Positions 30,705 to 40,294 of a stretch of DNA of 50,117 nucleotides are shown here, one piece after another. The stretch comes from an uncultured Porphyromonadaceae bacterium (GTDB taxonomy: Bacteria; Bacteroidota; Bacteroidia; Bacteroidales; Muribaculaceae): contig CANEHE010000015.1 of the NCBI GenBank assembly GCA_947427285.1, positions 1 to 50,117 of the forward strand, in the 5' to 3' direction. The notes beneath the pieces were generated by a model that did not search any database, was not told the DNA's origin, and was given only the letters and a program-made list of their open reading frames with translations. Position 1 is the stretch's first letter. Every line of letters begins with the position of its first letter. A program made the position numbers and the translations under genes.

Positions 30705-33700
30705 TCAGAAGATCATCTTGCGGGTGACGGTCTTGCCGTCGGCGGTGGTGATGACTGCGATCACGAGTGTGCCTTTCTCGGGATCGGCGATCTCGCGTCC
30801 GTCGGGAGTGAAGAAGCGTGCGTTGGCGATCTCGTCGGCTGTGATGGTGCTGACTCCACTCATGTCTTCCTCGATGTTGGTGAAGTTTTTCCATTCGTCG
30901 GCGGCGGCATACGCGTCTTTGGTACCTGGGGGCACGATGAGCTTGCATGTGCTGTAGTTGATGCCGTCGAAGGCCATCATGTCGGCTGTCGGTACGGTTG
31001 TGGCCAGTGTGGTGAATGTGGCGAGTGCCGAGCATCCGTCGAAGGCCATCATGCCGATTGATTTGGTGGTGGCGGGGATTGTCACCGCTGTCATGCCTGA
31101 GCAGCCGCTGAAGGCCATCATTCCGAGTGTCTCTACGCCTTCGGGGAGCGACATCGTCTTGAGTCCGCTGCAGCCGTAGAATGTGCTGGAGGGGATCTCT
31201 TTGATTCCGGCGGGGAACTTGACGCTCTCAAGCGAGGAGCATCCGAAGAAGAGGCTTTCGCCGATGGTGCATCCGTCGGGGATCTCAATAGACTTCAGGT
31301 TGGTGCAGCCGTTGAAGACGCTGTTGCCGAGCGATTTCAGTCCGGAGGGGAGAGAAACGCCCTCGATGGAGGTGAGGCCCTTGAATGCATACGCATTGAC
31401 GGTCTGGGTCTCTGCGGGGAGTGTCAGTGTGGTTCCGACGGGAGTGCCGTCCACGTAGAGATTGCCGCAGTTGTAGATCGGGTTGGCGTTGCCGTTGGCG
31501 AACTCGATGGAGAGCCAGTCGCCGAATGTCGGCGTGGAGACTTTCTTGAGCTGGGTCATGTTGCGGCATCCGTCTTTCTCGATGGTCTTGACTGTGCCGG
31601 GTATGGAGAGTTCGGTCACCTTGGTGTTGTAGAAGGCCGTCTCGGCTATGCCGATCACGGTGTATTCCTTGTTGACGGAGGTGACTTTCGCCGGGATGTT
31701 GACCACGCCGGTGTATTCGCCGGGCATGACTACAGCTGTGAGCTTTTCAAGATCGAGATGGAGGTTGAGGCCGTCGACCACGATGTCTTCGGGATCGCCT
31801 GCGGCGGCTGTCATGGCAAATGCTTTGGAGCGGCTGCCTGAGGTGGCTACCAGATATGTGGCACCTTTGCCTGCGGGTATGGCCTTGCCGGGTTCGAATG
31901 TGAAGAGACCTTCGTCGGGGCAGCTCCAGACCACATGCTTGAGGTCGGCCAGAGTGACGGGGTCGGTCACGTTGGTGAGGGTGTTGCCTTCGGCCAGGAG
32001 ATACCATGCGGCGGCAAACTGTGCGCCGGCCACGGTGTCGAGACCTGCGATCATCGGGAATGCGGCGGGTTTGGCCACGAATGCCGGGCCGAGTTTTTCA
32101 GCCGCGCCGAGCAGCTGCAGGGAGTCGAGACGCTGCACCTTGAAGACGGTGTCGTACTTCTCACAGGGGGATGATGTGGCCAGGCCGTAGCAGTTGGTCA
32201 CGGTCATTCCCGTGCGGTTGTTGATGAAGATCTGGCCTACTTCGTTGGGGTCTGTCTCGTTGAGCGAGGTGAGCTTGCCCATGTTGTAGCAGTTCTCGGC
32301 AGTGGATGCGGTGGGGTTTGATGCGGAGCTTCCGAGTCCGTAGCCGATACCGGCTGCCACCCATCCGGTCACGTCGCCTGCGTTGTATGAATTGCGCACG
32401 CGTGAGAATCCTCCGGCGATACCCGACATTGTAGGCATGGAGGGTTTGGCGGTGGCTGTTGAGAGAAGGTTGCCGGTGTTGAAGCAGGAGTCGATCTCCA
32501 CTACGCCGTCCACCACGTAAGCGACGAGACCGCCGCACTGGTTGATGGCGGTGAGATCACCCGTATTGTAGCTACGTATGATGTTGAGCGGGTTGGAGAC
32601 GTTGACACCGTCCACTTTGGTGGAGCCGGCCTTGATGGTGGAGATGAGTCCGCCGATGGAGTGTCCGGCTGTGGACATTGTGCAGAGCGAGGTGACAGAG
32701 CCGGTGTTGCCGCAGTCGGCTACGGTCCAGTTCTTGCCTACGTATCCGAGCAGGCCGCCGAGATACATGCCGTTGCCTTTTGTGGCTTCGGCCTGGCCGC
32801 CGAGGATGTCGCCTTCGTTGACGCACTTCGAGAGAGTGTTGGGCAAGGTGTAGCTTGAGGCATCCAGATTGTAGCCGATGAATCCGGCCACATAGTCTGC
32901 GCCATGCACCTGACCGCGGTTGACGCATTCGGTGATGGTTGTGTTGGCGTAGCCCTGACCTACGAAGCCGCCGATGTAGTCGGCTGTGACGGCTGTGACA
33001 TCACCTTCGTTGACAGTGTTGGAGATAGTTCCGGCGAAGAGACCGGCGATACCTCCGATACATGCTTTGGTGTAGTTCTGGGTCGGAGCACCTCCGCCTG
33101 AGCTGCTGGTCTCCATCGGTACGGTGGAGGTGACAGTTCCGTAGTTGGCACAGTCGGCGATACGTGCGGTGGTCTCCACGTTGGCGGCAGCGGATTTCAC
33201 ATATCCTACCAGACCGCCGGCATACCAGCGTGTGGTGGAGACAGGAGCGCGGTTGACGCAGTTGAGGAATGCGGCTGTCTGAGAGGCGTATGCCGCGAGC
33301 GATCCTACATAAGAGCCATCGGTGTTGGTGCCTGTGCTTGTTCCCTTGCGTGTGCCGGTGATGGCGCAGTCAGCTCCGATCTCGATGCCGGAGATGGTTC
33401 CGTCGCAGTTGGCGGCGATACCGCCCACATAGCTGTAGCCTGTGAATTTCACGTTGGCCAGCTTGAGGTTTTTCACCACGGAGCCTTCGCCGAGGTTGGT
33501 GAAGAGACCGATGTGATGGATCTGGTTGTCGTCATTGCCTTCGTATGTGAGGTTTTTGATGGTCTTGCCGTTACCGTCGAAGATACCCTTGAATGCGAGG
33601 GTTGTGGTGGAGACGGGAGTGAAGTCCTTGCCTGCGAAATCGAGGTCGGCCATCACTTTGAAGTATTCGCCTGCGAAGGATGACTGTGTGGCCTCCATGA

Positions 33701-36700
33701 AAGTGCCGATCTTGATGAAGTCTTCGGCTGTGGCCACTTGCCAGGGATCGGCCTCGGTGCCGGAGCCGGGAAGCACTGCGGGCACCTTCATCAGCGGATA
33801 ACGGTTGAAGTGTGTGCCGTTGGTGAGCACGAGAGTGTCGGCTGCGAGTTCCTGGGTAGGACCGGCGATCACTTTGCCGTTGGCGATGCTGAAGACGGTG
33901 CTGGGCTGTGTGAGGGATGCCGTGAGAGGCATGGTGGTCGCGATCACGCCTTCGGTGTTGAAACCGCTGATGGTCTCGTTGGCCGGGAGGGTGAGGTAGG
34001 TGGCTGCCGCGCGGCGCACAGTATCGTTGGAAGCCCAGAATGTCGGCATGGGATAGTAGCCTGCGGTGAAGGTGAACTTGTCGCCGAGAGCGGCCACGGC
34101 TGTGCCTGCGGTGAGGGCGGAGGTGAGCATTCCGGTGTTGCCTTCAAGGTCGGCATTGTTGACAGCTCCGTATACGGAGAGCTGGGAGTCGAACACGTTT
34201 CCTTCGAATACGGGGGAGCCGGATGTGTTCTTCAGACCGATGATCATGCCGGTTGTGCCTGCCGTCTCGTTGATGGTGGTGACAGATCCGGTGTTGAGGT
34301 TGCGGCGGGTGATGCCGCGGTTGTATGATGTTCCGGTCTCGCCTCCGATACCTCCGATACGTCCGTATGCGGCAGTGCTGGAAACCTGTCCGTCGCTATG
34401 CACGGGGCCATAGTTGGCGCAGTCGGTCACGGTGCCGTACTGGTCGCCGCAGATGCCGCCTGTCCAGCAGAAGTTGGTGTTGTTGCCGAAGAATTTGTAT
34501 GCGGAGATCTCGCCGGTGTTGACGGATTCGGTGATGAGGCCCTTGTTGTAGCCTGTGATGCCGCCGTTGTAGGTGCCGCATGATTTCAGGCTTCCGGAGA
34601 AGAGGGCGCGTGTGACGGATGCGCATGTGCCTTCGCCGTTGGCGTCGGCCTTGTCGCCGTCGATGTATCCGACGATACCGCCGTTATAGCCGCTTGCGGC
34701 GTAGAATGTCATCTGTGCCGCCGAGGATACATTCTCAAGTTTCGCGCCGGAGAGCATGCGTCCGGCCACTGTGCCGGTGTAGGCGTAGCCCTTCACTGTG
34801 CATGAGGCGTCGAAATGGAGATTCTTCACTGTGGCGGTTCCGCTCAGGGTGCCGAAGAATCCGGCATTGGTGACGCATTTGGCTGAAGCGGTCATGTTGC
34901 CCGCGTCGTTGAATCCTACGGTGCGGAGAGCCATGTTGCGGATGGTGTGTCCATCGCCGTCGAATGTTCCGGCGAAGAAGTAGGTGTTGTGTGCGCTGGT
35001 GTTGTTGAGCACCGCACCGATGCCGATGAATGTGGAGTCGTTCTCCATGTCGATATCGGCAGTCATCTTGAAGAATTCACCCTCATAGTGATTCAGAGTG
35101 GGACCGTTGACACTCTCCATGAGATTCATCACGTCGGTCTTTGTCTTGATGAGATATGGATCGGCCTCTGTTCCGGAACCGGAGAAGAGCACCGGCACCT
35201 GCATCACGGGGACAACGAGCGAGTATGTGCCGTTGGCGAGTGTGATTGTGCCTACGCTGAGGGCTGTCGGGGCGGCTGCGTTGATCTTGTTGCCGTTTAC
35301 TGTCACAGACGGGAGGTCGGCGACAGTAGCGGTGATTCCGCTCATGGCCGAAGAGATGTTGGCTTCACCCTGGAAGTCAGTGGCGTCGACGCCTGCAGGC
35401 ATCACGAAGTATGTGGCTGCGGCGCGCTTGGCGATGTCGTTGTCGAATTTGACCAGACGGGGATAGAAACCGGCTTCGAATTTCCAGATTGTCGGGTCAA
35501 GTCCGGCGAGAGCGGTGCCGGAGGTCATCTCGGAGGTTGAAAGGGTCGAGACGCCGGTGATGTCGAGATTGTTTGTGCCGAAAGGCTGACCCATCTGAGC
35601 GGAGAGCTGTCCGTCGATATAACAGTCTGTGAGTACCGGGAGACCGGAAGCTGATGTAGCTGAGCAATAACCGATCACACCTTTCTTGGCTATGTCGGGG
35701 CAGATGACTGAGCCGGTGTTGACACATGCGGTGAAAGTGCCGTCTGTGCCGCTGCGGCTGACATTGCCTGCGATGCCGCCTGCCGTGTTGCCGGCTGCAT
35801 AGACGTATCCGGCGTTGAGGCAGTTGGTGACGGCGCAGTACTGGTCGTTGCCGAGTATACCGCCTGCCTGTGTGCGGGCTGTGGTGGCTGAGTGGCCGCC
35901 TTTGAGAGGCTCACACTTTATGGTGCCGTAGTTGGCGCAGTTCAGGACGTTGATGAGGGATCCGAAGCCGATGATACCGCCTACGGGATTGTAGTCGGCG
36001 TTGATTGTGCCGTAGAATGCGCATCCCTCTATCGATATCGGACCGTTAGCTGCCTTACGGCTGGCATATCCGGCGATGCCGCCGGTGTTCCCGGCGTAGG
36101 TGGTGATGGTGGCCGATGAGGAGCAGTTGATGATCTGCGCGCCTTTACCTGGTTTGGTAGCACTTCCCTCGGCCTTCATGTAACCGGCGATTGAGCCGGC
36201 GTAGTTGCAGGCCTTGATGGTACAGGTGGCGTCGAGGTTGACGTTTTTCACCACAGAGTTGTACCAGAGGGTGCCGAAGAGGCCGATGTAGTTGCGGCTT
36301 GTGCCTTCACCGTTGCCGGTGCCACTGTTGTATGATCCGTCGGCCTTGAAGGCGATGCCGTTGATCGACATGTTGCGGATGGTGTGACCACCGCCGTCGA
36401 ACACGCCGTCGAAATAGAAGGCGGAGTTGCCGGAGGATTTGCCCCGTCCGGCTGTGCCGATGCCGAGGAAGTCTTCCACACCGCTCATGTCGATGTCGGC
36501 GGTCATTTTGAAATACTTTCCGGAGAAGTGGCTGTTCGCCGACGCTGTGGTGCCCTGGTTGTTGCAGGCATCCGCAAGCTCGACGAGGTGGGCGGGAGCG
36601 GATATGATGTATGGATCCGCTTCCGTTCCCGAGCCGCCACCTACCGTAATCGCCACGTCGGCCGCCGAGACCGTAAAGGCGGTTCCGGCCAGCAGAAGTG

Positions 36701-36722
36701 ACAGACAGTGTAGTTTTCGCAT
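30705..36722 (-). CDS. Giant surface protein with GLUG repeats, BspA-type leucine-rich repeats and type IX tail
   Basis: The ATG at 36722 (MRKLHCLSLLLAGTAFTVSA) gives a signal peptide and 2005 residues. Three large tandem blocks start GSGTEADPY, GSGTEADPY and GSGTEADPW (about 30, 530 and 1035) and contain a KYFKMTADIDM-type motif each, with scattered GLUG units (GGIAGY, GGIVGY, GGLLGY) that resemble beta-helix or adhesin repeats. About residues 1760-1940 contain BspA-type leucine-rich repeats (CSSLESVKFPAGIKEI, CSGLKTMSLPEGVETL). The end (FFTPDGREIADPEKG, TADGKTVTRKMIF) is a short type IX sorting tail. It is probably a cell-surface adhesin or glycan-binding protein. It is third in an operon with two other secreted proteins. 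Confidence 0.85.
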   Translation of the reverse strand: MRKLHCLSLLLAGTAFTVSAADVAITVGGGSGTEADPYIISAPAHLVELADACNNQGTTASANSHFSGKYFKMTADIDMSGVEDFLGIGTAGRGKSSGNSAFYFDGVFDGGGHTIRNMSINGIAFKADGSYNSGTGNGEGTSRNYIGLFGTLWYNSVVKNVNLDATCTIKACNYAGSIAGYMKAEGSATKPGKGAQIINCSSSATITTYAGNTGGIAGYASRKAANGPISIEGCAFYGTINADYNPVGGIIGFGSLINVLNCANYGTIKCEPLKGGHSATTARTQAGGILGNDQYCAVTNCLNAGYVYAAGNTAGGIAGNVSRSGTDGTFTACVNTGSVICPDIAKKGVIGYCSATSASGLPVLTDCYIDGQLSAQMGQPFGTNNLDITGVSTLSTSEMTSGTALAGLDPTIWKFEAGFYPRLVKFDNDIAKRAAATYFVMPAGVDATDFQGEANISSAMSGITATVADLPSVTVNGNKINAAAPTALSVGTITLANGTYSLVVPVMQVPVLFSGSGTEADPYLIKTKTDVMNLMESVNGPTLNHYEGEFFKMTADIDMENDSTFIGIGAVLNNTSAHNTYFFAGTFDGDGHTIRNMALRTVGFNDAGNMTASAKCVTNAGFFGTLSGTATVKNLHFDASCTVKGYAYTGTVAGRMLSGAKLENVSSAAQMTFYAASGYNGGIVGYIDGDKADANGEGTCASVTRALFSGSLKSCGTYNGGITGYNKGLITESVNTGEISAYKFFGNNTNFCWTGGICGDQYGTVTDCANYGPVHSDGQVSSTAAYGRIGGIGGETGTSYNRGITRRNLNTGSVTTINETAGTTGMIIGLKNTSGSPVFEGNVFDSQLSVYGAVNNADLEGNTGMLTSALTAGTAVAALGDKFTFTAGYYPMPTFWASNDTVRRAAATYLTLPANETISGFNTEGVIATTMPLTASLTQPSTVFSIANGKVIAGPTQELAADTLVLTNGTHFNRYPLMKVPAVLPGSGTEADPWQVATAEDFIKIGTFMEATQSSFAGEYFKVMADLDFAGKDFTPVSTTTLAFKGIFDGNGKTIKNLTYEGNDDNQIHHIGLFTNLGEGSVVKNLKLANVKFTGYSYVGGIAANCDGTISGIEIGADCAITGTRKGTSTGTNTDGSYVGSLAAYASQTAAFLNCVNRAPVSTTRWYAGGLVGYVKSAAANVETTARIADCANYGTVTSTVPMETSSSGGGAPTQNYTKACIGGIAGLFAGTISNTVNEGDVTAVTADYIGGFVGQGYANTTITECVNRGQVHGADYVAGFIGYNLDASSYTLPNTLSKCVNEGDILGGQAEATKGNGMYLGGLLGYVGKNWTVADCGNTGSVTSLCTMSTAGHSIGGLISTIKAGSTKVDGVNVSNPLNIIRSYNTGDLTAINQCGGLVAYVVDGVVEIDSCFNTGNLLSTATAKPSMPTMSGIAGGFSRVRNSYNAGDVTGWVAAGIGYGLGSSASNPTASTAENCYNMGKLTSLNETDPNEVGQIFINNRTGMTVTNCYGLATSSPCEKYDTVFKVQRLDSLQLLGAAEKLGPAFVAKPAAFPMIAGLDTVAGAQFAAAWYLLAEGNTLTNVTDPVTLADLKHVVWSCPDEGLFTFEPGKAIPAGKGATYLVATSGSRSKAFAMTAAAGDPEDIVVDGLNLHLDLEKLTAVVMPGEYTGVVNIPAKVTSVNKEYTVIGIAETAFYNTKVTELSIPGTVKTIEKDGCRNMTQLKKVSTPTFGDWLSIEFANGNANPIYNCGNLYVDGTPVGTTLTLPAETQTVNAYAFKGLTSIEGVSLPSGLKSLGNSVFNGCTNLKSIEIPDGCTIGESLFFGCSSLESVKFPAGIKEIPSSTFYGCSGLKTMSLPEGVETLGMMAFSGCSGMTAVTIPATTKSIGMMAFDGCSALATFTTLATTVPTADMMAFDGINYSTCKLIVPPGTKDAYAAADEWKNFTNIEEDMSGVSTITADEIANARFFTPDGREIADPEKGTLVIAVITTADGKTVTRKMIF

Positions 36723-36758
36723 GATGGAAAATAGATTAATATAGTGAAACAATAAAAT

Positions 36759-36782
36759 GAATTTTGAATTTAGAATGGAGAA
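36759..36782 (-). repeat. TTCTCCATTC plus AAAATTC units
   Basis: On the minus strand TTCTCCATTC (36782-36773), TAAATTC and AAAATTC (36772-36759) lie in the gap between the 245-residue protein stop and the giant gene start. The same word order occurs near 15350 and, in the opposite orientation, near 15075 and 20590. Confidence 0.7.
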
Positions 36783-36789
36783 GTTTGAA

Positions 36790-37527
36790 TTATTCGGCCG
36801 CCGGGGTACGGACGGGACGGATGCTCAGCCCTGAGTAGCGGTAGTAGGCGTTTGGTTTGTAGTAGCCTCCGTTGGCCGTGATGCCGAATGCCAGTGCCCA
36901 GCCCATCTCTCCTTTGGTTGATGAGGTGGAATCGGATGTGCCGTACCAGTCGCATCTGTCGATCAGTTCCTGTGCTTCGGCCAGAGTGGGGAGACGCCAG
37001 CCGTCGCCAAGATTTTTCTTTGCTATGTCGAGGTCGGTGTCCGAGATCTGGTTGGGAGGTGTCACACCTCCATAGAAGCCGAGGACGGTGTTCTTGTTGG
37101 CCATATATGCGCCGTAGGAGGATGTGTGATATTGCTCATGATGTGAGCCGGTGACGTCGCCCCAGCCGATGAGGTCGCCATAGTCGGCTGTGCCGTATGC
37201 TCCTAAATTTTTTGAAGCCCAGTCCACGCTCAGACCGAGGTCTGTCACCGAATCGGTCTCGGTGATTATACCGGAGAATACCACCTCGCGCATTCCGGTG
37301 AAGGGGTAGCGTACCACGTCGCCGTTTTTCATGTATATTTCCTGACACACGAAGCGCGTGCCGGTCTCGTTGGTGACAGGATCGGTTTTCGAAAATTCGA
37401 TATGGTCGACGTCGGCGTTGGCTATGGTAAGGATGTTGCCGTCGGCCTGCACCACGTAGAACTCGTAATCCTGGGCGGCTGCGACGGCTGCGACGCCTAT
37501 CAGAAGTGAAAGGAGAAACTGTTTCAT
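36790..37527 (-). CDS. Secreted protein with Fibrobacter-major-paralogue-like (DUF1566-type) domain
   Basis: 245 residues with a signal peptide (MKQFLLSLLIGVAAVAAAQ). An N-terminal part contains VVQADGNILTIANADVDHIEFSK, a short motif often seen in Bacteroidales surface proteins. From about 95 it has LGLSVDWASKNLGAYG, the start common to FSU-major-domain proteins, then WRLPTLAEAQELIDRCDW and GYYKPNAYYRYSGLSIRPVR (in pieces). This domain is linked to lectin- or adhesin-like surface proteins. It begins by a 4-base ATGA overlap with the preceding gene and continues into the giant surface protein gene. Confidence 0.7.
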   Translation of the reverse strand: MKQFLLSLLIGVAAVAAAQDYEFYVVQADGNILTIANADVDHIEFSKTDPVTNETGTRFVCQEIYMKNGDVVRYPFTGMREVVFSGIITETDSVTDLGLSVDWASKNLGAYGTADYGDLIGWGDVTGSHHEQYHTSSYGAYMANKNTVLGFYGGVTPPNQISDTDLDIAKKNLGDGWRLPTLAEAQELIDRCDWYGTSDSTSSTKGEMGWALAFGITANGGYYKPNAYYRYSGLSIRPVRTPAAE

Positions 37528-37997
37528 TTGCGGATGATTGATTTGAAGGTTATGCCGTCGGCCTTCACTACGTATGCGCCCGAGGCCGGGGTGGTGAGAG
37601 TCATGGTGCCTTCGGATGATGCGGAGGCATAGTCTACCAGACGTCCGTCGGCATCGTATAGGCGTCCTTCGGATCCGGGGGCGAGTCCGCCGAGAGTCAC
37701 GGTGCGTCCGGCAGTGACAGCTGTAGGCGAGTCTGTCGACGTGAGGCCGATGTCGGCGGCATCGAAGTTATATTCGCCAAATGTCCAGGCACGGACTTCC
37801 TTTCGCGGAAGTTCGATGTCGGACCCGGTCGAAGTCACTTTTATATTTGTGTCGGTTACATATACCCGTGGCGAGTCGGCCATACGGATATACTTCTTCG
37901 CGCCGTCGGTCATCTCTACCACTACGGCGTCCTCTACAGCTGCCGAGACACATAAACCTGTGCCCAGCAACAGAGCCATCAGATAGAAAAATCGCAT
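37524..37997 (-). CDS. Secreted protein with type IX-like C-terminal tail
   Basis: The ATG at 37997 gives a signal peptide (MRFFYLMALLLGTGLCVSAA). The upstream in-frame codons add no conserved sequence. 157 residues. It has a strand-rich body (VVVEMTDGAKKYIRMAD, KEVRAWTFGEYNF) and a tail TVTLGGLAPGSEGRLYDADGRLVDYA.. AYVVKADGITFKSIIRK, matching the type IX sorting domain ending in basic residues. It is the first gene of the operon that ends with the giant surface protein. Confidence 0.7.
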   Translation of the reverse strand: MRFFYLMALLLGTGLCVSAAVEDAVVVEMTDGAKKYIRMADSPRVYVTDTNIKVTSTGSDIELPRKEVRAWTFGEYNFDAADIGLTSTDSPTAVTAGRTVTLGGLAPGSEGRLYDADGRLVDYASASSEGTMTLTTPASGAYVVKADGITFKSIIRK

Positions 37998-38153
37998 CTG
38001 TTTATTGAAAAATGGTGAGACATAGTGAAACGGCATTCTGCTCTGAGAGTACCGGTGAAATCGCGATGTGACACAGGTCGGAGGGGCGTGCGGCCCCGGT
38101 CATTACAGGAGAATGGAAAACTAAACCGTCAGTCTATCGAAAAATTCCACTCG

Positions 38154-38161
38154 CAAATATA
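38154..38161 (-). promoter_or_regulatory. -7 element for the surface-protein operon
   Basis: TATATTTG on the minus strand (38161-38154). This leaves a leader of about 150 bases before the ATG at 37997. Confidence 0.6.
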
Positions 38162-38485
38162 CGATGAAAAAAATTCACTGACAAGAAAAATGCACATTTT
38201 TTTGAATTTTTTCTGCATACTCCCTGAAACTCCATAAAATAGGTCAGTGCAAATGCTTTATCTTGGGGCGAAATGAAATCGGACTGGGGGTATGGAATTC
38301 AAATCTTTTTTGAATTGCCCTGTCTGACGTAATCGCTTCATACGCCGGCGGATTTCAAAAGTGATTCAACGCTTGTCGGATCAATGTCTTTTCCAACATA
38401 TTGACCTGCGCGTGCTTCATTTATCGCCGCGATGGTCTCTGCATTTGCCTTATAACGGCGATTTGGCCGACAGCGGAAATTTTTG
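38162..38485. other. Long gap without a supported gene
   Basis: No convincing gene is seen in about 320 bases between the two divergent operons. A perfect AT-rich hairpin AATTCAAA/TTTGAATT (38296-38303, 38309-38316) sits in the middle. A reading frame upstream of 38553 is open but its product looks random and it lies ahead of the promoter at 38486. A small RNA or regulatory region is possible but not shown. Confidence 0.4.
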
Positions 38486-38493
38486 TAAATTTG
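38462..38493 (+). promoter_or_regulatory. Promoter of PCMD-dapB-lepB operon
   Basis: TTTG (38462-38465), 20-base spacer, TAAATTTG (38486-38493). Transcription would begin about 50 bases before the ATG at 38553, which decides against the longer frame. Confidence 0.85.
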
Positions 38494-38552
38494 CACGTTC
38501 AGGCGCACGGGAGACTGAATCTGTATGTGCGTCGGTTAGGATATATCTGAGT

Positions 38553-39506
38553 ATGAAACCGTTGAATATGTTAGCGGCATTTCTCTGCCTTGCTTCGCTA
38601 CCGGCGGCCGCAGACACTGTGGAGAAAATCCGTTATGCCGATTTTTCCAATTGGTTCACACGCGACATCACCGAGTCGAAAGTGATAGGGGGGAAGCACA
38701 AGACCGTCTATGAGATCGCTCCGGCAGGGCATCTGACCGGAAACAAACCCTACCGCAACCGCGGCGGATCGCCGTGGGCCACAAGCAATGTCTACGCGAA
38801 GGTTTCCGGTATCACGAAGGCTTCCAACTCCGTAAGTCCGGCCAGACGTGGCTCAAATACTGTCGCACGGCTTCAGAGCAAGATGGAGGAGGTGAAGGTG
38901 CTTGGCATCATCAACCTTGATGCCGCTGTGGCGGGCACCATCTTCCTCGGACGTATAAAGGAGCCTATCACTTCCACCAAAGGCCCTTTCACCAACATGG
39001 AGATGGGCATCCCCTTCACAAAGCGTCCGAAAGCTATACAATATGACTTCTCGGTGACGATGCCCGCCGTCAACACCCGTACGCGTGCCACGGGTCTCTC
39101 GGCCAAGAAAACCCTTCAGGGTCGCGATCAGGCCGAGGTCTATGTGCTGCTTCAGCGTCGCTGGGAAGATGCCAAAGGGAATCTTTACGCCCATCGTGTC
39201 GGCACGGGCCGCGAGAGGTATTCACGTTCGATAGCCTGGAACACCGGCCATCGTCTTCCGATCCATTATGGCAACATTACCAGGAAACCCTTCTATAAGA
39301 GTTATATGGGTCTGCTCGACGGAAAGAAGGCATATTACGCATACAATTCGAAAGGTCGGCTTGTGCCTGTGCATGAGGTGGGATGGGATCAGGCTGACGC
39401 CACTCCTACGCATGTGTTGCTCATGGCTTCCACCTCGTGTGGAGAGCCGTTTGTGATCACCGAAGGCATTACGCTTGACATAGACAATATATCGTTTGTC
39501 TACTGA
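38553..39506 (+). CDS. PCMD domain-containing secreted protein
   Basis: The ATG at 38553 gives a signal peptide (MKPLNMLAAFLCLASLPAAA) and 317 residues. The body contains the PCMD-like elements WATSNVYAKVSG, RPKAIQYDFSVTMPA, then the terminal THVLLMASTSCGEPF and GITLDIDNISFVY, the family's conserved ending. PCMD (putative carbohydrate metabolism domain) proteins are exported proteins often near glycan genes, of unproven activity. Its TGA stop lies at the centre of an 11-base inverted repeat that leads to a heptad array and then dapB. Confidence 0.8.
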   Translation: MKPLNMLAAFLCLASLPAAADTVEKIRYADFSNWFTRDITESKVIGGKHKTVYEIAPAGHLTGNKPYRNRGGSPWATSNVYAKVSGITKASNSVSPARRGSNTVARLQSKMEEVKVLGIINLDAAVAGTIFLGRIKEPITSTKGPFTNMEMGIPFTKRPKAIQYDFSVTMPAVNTRTRATGLSAKKTLQGRDQAEVYVLLQRRWEDAKGNLYAHRVGTGRERYSRSIAWNTGHRLPIHYGNITRKPFYKSYMGLLDGKKAYYAYNSKGRLVPVHEVGWDQADATPTHVLLMASTSCGEPFVITEGITLDIDNISFVY

Positions 39507-39545
39507 CAAACGATAAAGTACAGAGTACAAAGTATAAAGTAAAAA
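39490..39545 (+). repeat. Stop-centred hairpin plus GTAnnnA heptads before dapB
   Basis: TATCGTTTGTC (39490-39500) pairs with GACAAACGATA (39505-39515) around TACT, with the TGA stop starting in the loop. GTACAGA, GTACAAA, GTATAAA, GTAAAAA (39518-39545) follow. The dapB ATG is at 39547. The design is the same as at 5353-5406. Confidence 0.85.
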
Positions 39546-39546
39546 T

Positions 39547-40278
39547 ATGAAAATCGCGATCATCGGCTACGGCCGGATGGGACATATCATAGAGCGTATC
39601 GCTCAGGAGCGCGGACATCACATCTGTGCCCGTATCGACGTTGATAACATCGACGACACTGATTCCGCTGAGTTCCGCAAGGCGGACGTCGCCATCGAAT
39701 TCTCACGTCCGGAGGCTGCAGCCGACAATGTGCTCCGAGCTTTCGCCGCCGGTGTGCCGGTAGTGAGCGGCACCACGGGCTGGGACGGATCTCTCGGAGA
39801 AATAAGGGAGATGTGCCGCAAAGGGGAGGGGACACTGTTCCATTCCTCCAACTTCTCGATAGGGGTCTGGCTCTTCCGGGCCGTCAACCGTTATCTTGCC
39901 GGACTGATGAATCGTTTTCCGCAATACATACCGGCGATGGAGGAGGTACATCACATACACAAACTCGACCATCCTTCCGGCACGGCCATCACCATAGCCG
40001 AAGATATAATCTCCGTGTCGGACCGCATCGACGGCTGGAAAGAACCTGACGACACTGAAAAATCCCGGAAGGGTGCGGCCGTCATCCCCATCTCTCACGA
40101 ACGCCGCGGCGAGGTGCCCGGTATCCACACTGTGGTGTGGGACAGTGTGGTCGACTCGATCACACTGACGCATTCCGCAAAGTCGCGCGAGGGTTTCGCT
40201 CTCGGTGCGGTCATGGCCGCCGAATGGCTCAAGGGCCGCAAAGGTTTCTTCACCATGGACGACATGATGGATCTCTGA
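39547..40278 (+). CDS. dapB: 4-hydroxy-tetrahydrodipicolinate reductase
   Basis: DapB is an NAD(P)H-dependent enzyme of the lysine/diaminopimelate pathway. Residues 1-12 are the Rossmann start MKIAIIGYGRMG, and the catalytic site is HHIHKLDHPSGTAI near 135-148. GTTGW at about 75 is the usual nucleotide loop. 243 residues is normal. It begins directly after the heptad repeat with no Shine-Dalgarno sequence. lepB follows after 16 bases. Confidence 0.95.
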   Translation: MKIAIIGYGRMGHIIERIAQERGHHICARIDVDNIDDTDSAEFRKADVAIEFSRPEAAADNVLRAFAAGVPVVSGTTGWDGSLGEIREMCRKGEGTLFHSSNFSIGVWLFRAVNRYLAGLMNRFPQYIPAMEEVHHIHKLDHPSGTAITIAEDIISVSDRIDGWKEPDDTEKSRKGAAVIPISHERRGEVPGIHTVVWDSVVDSITLTHSAKSREGFALGAVMAAEWLKGRKGFFTMDDMMDL

Positions 40279-40294
40279 CAAAAATTTTCAAAAC

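Noticed and set aside
38361-38552. Longer N-terminus for the PCMD protein
   Set aside because: The extra residues lie upstream of a good promoter, and the ATG at 38553 gives a proper signal peptide.
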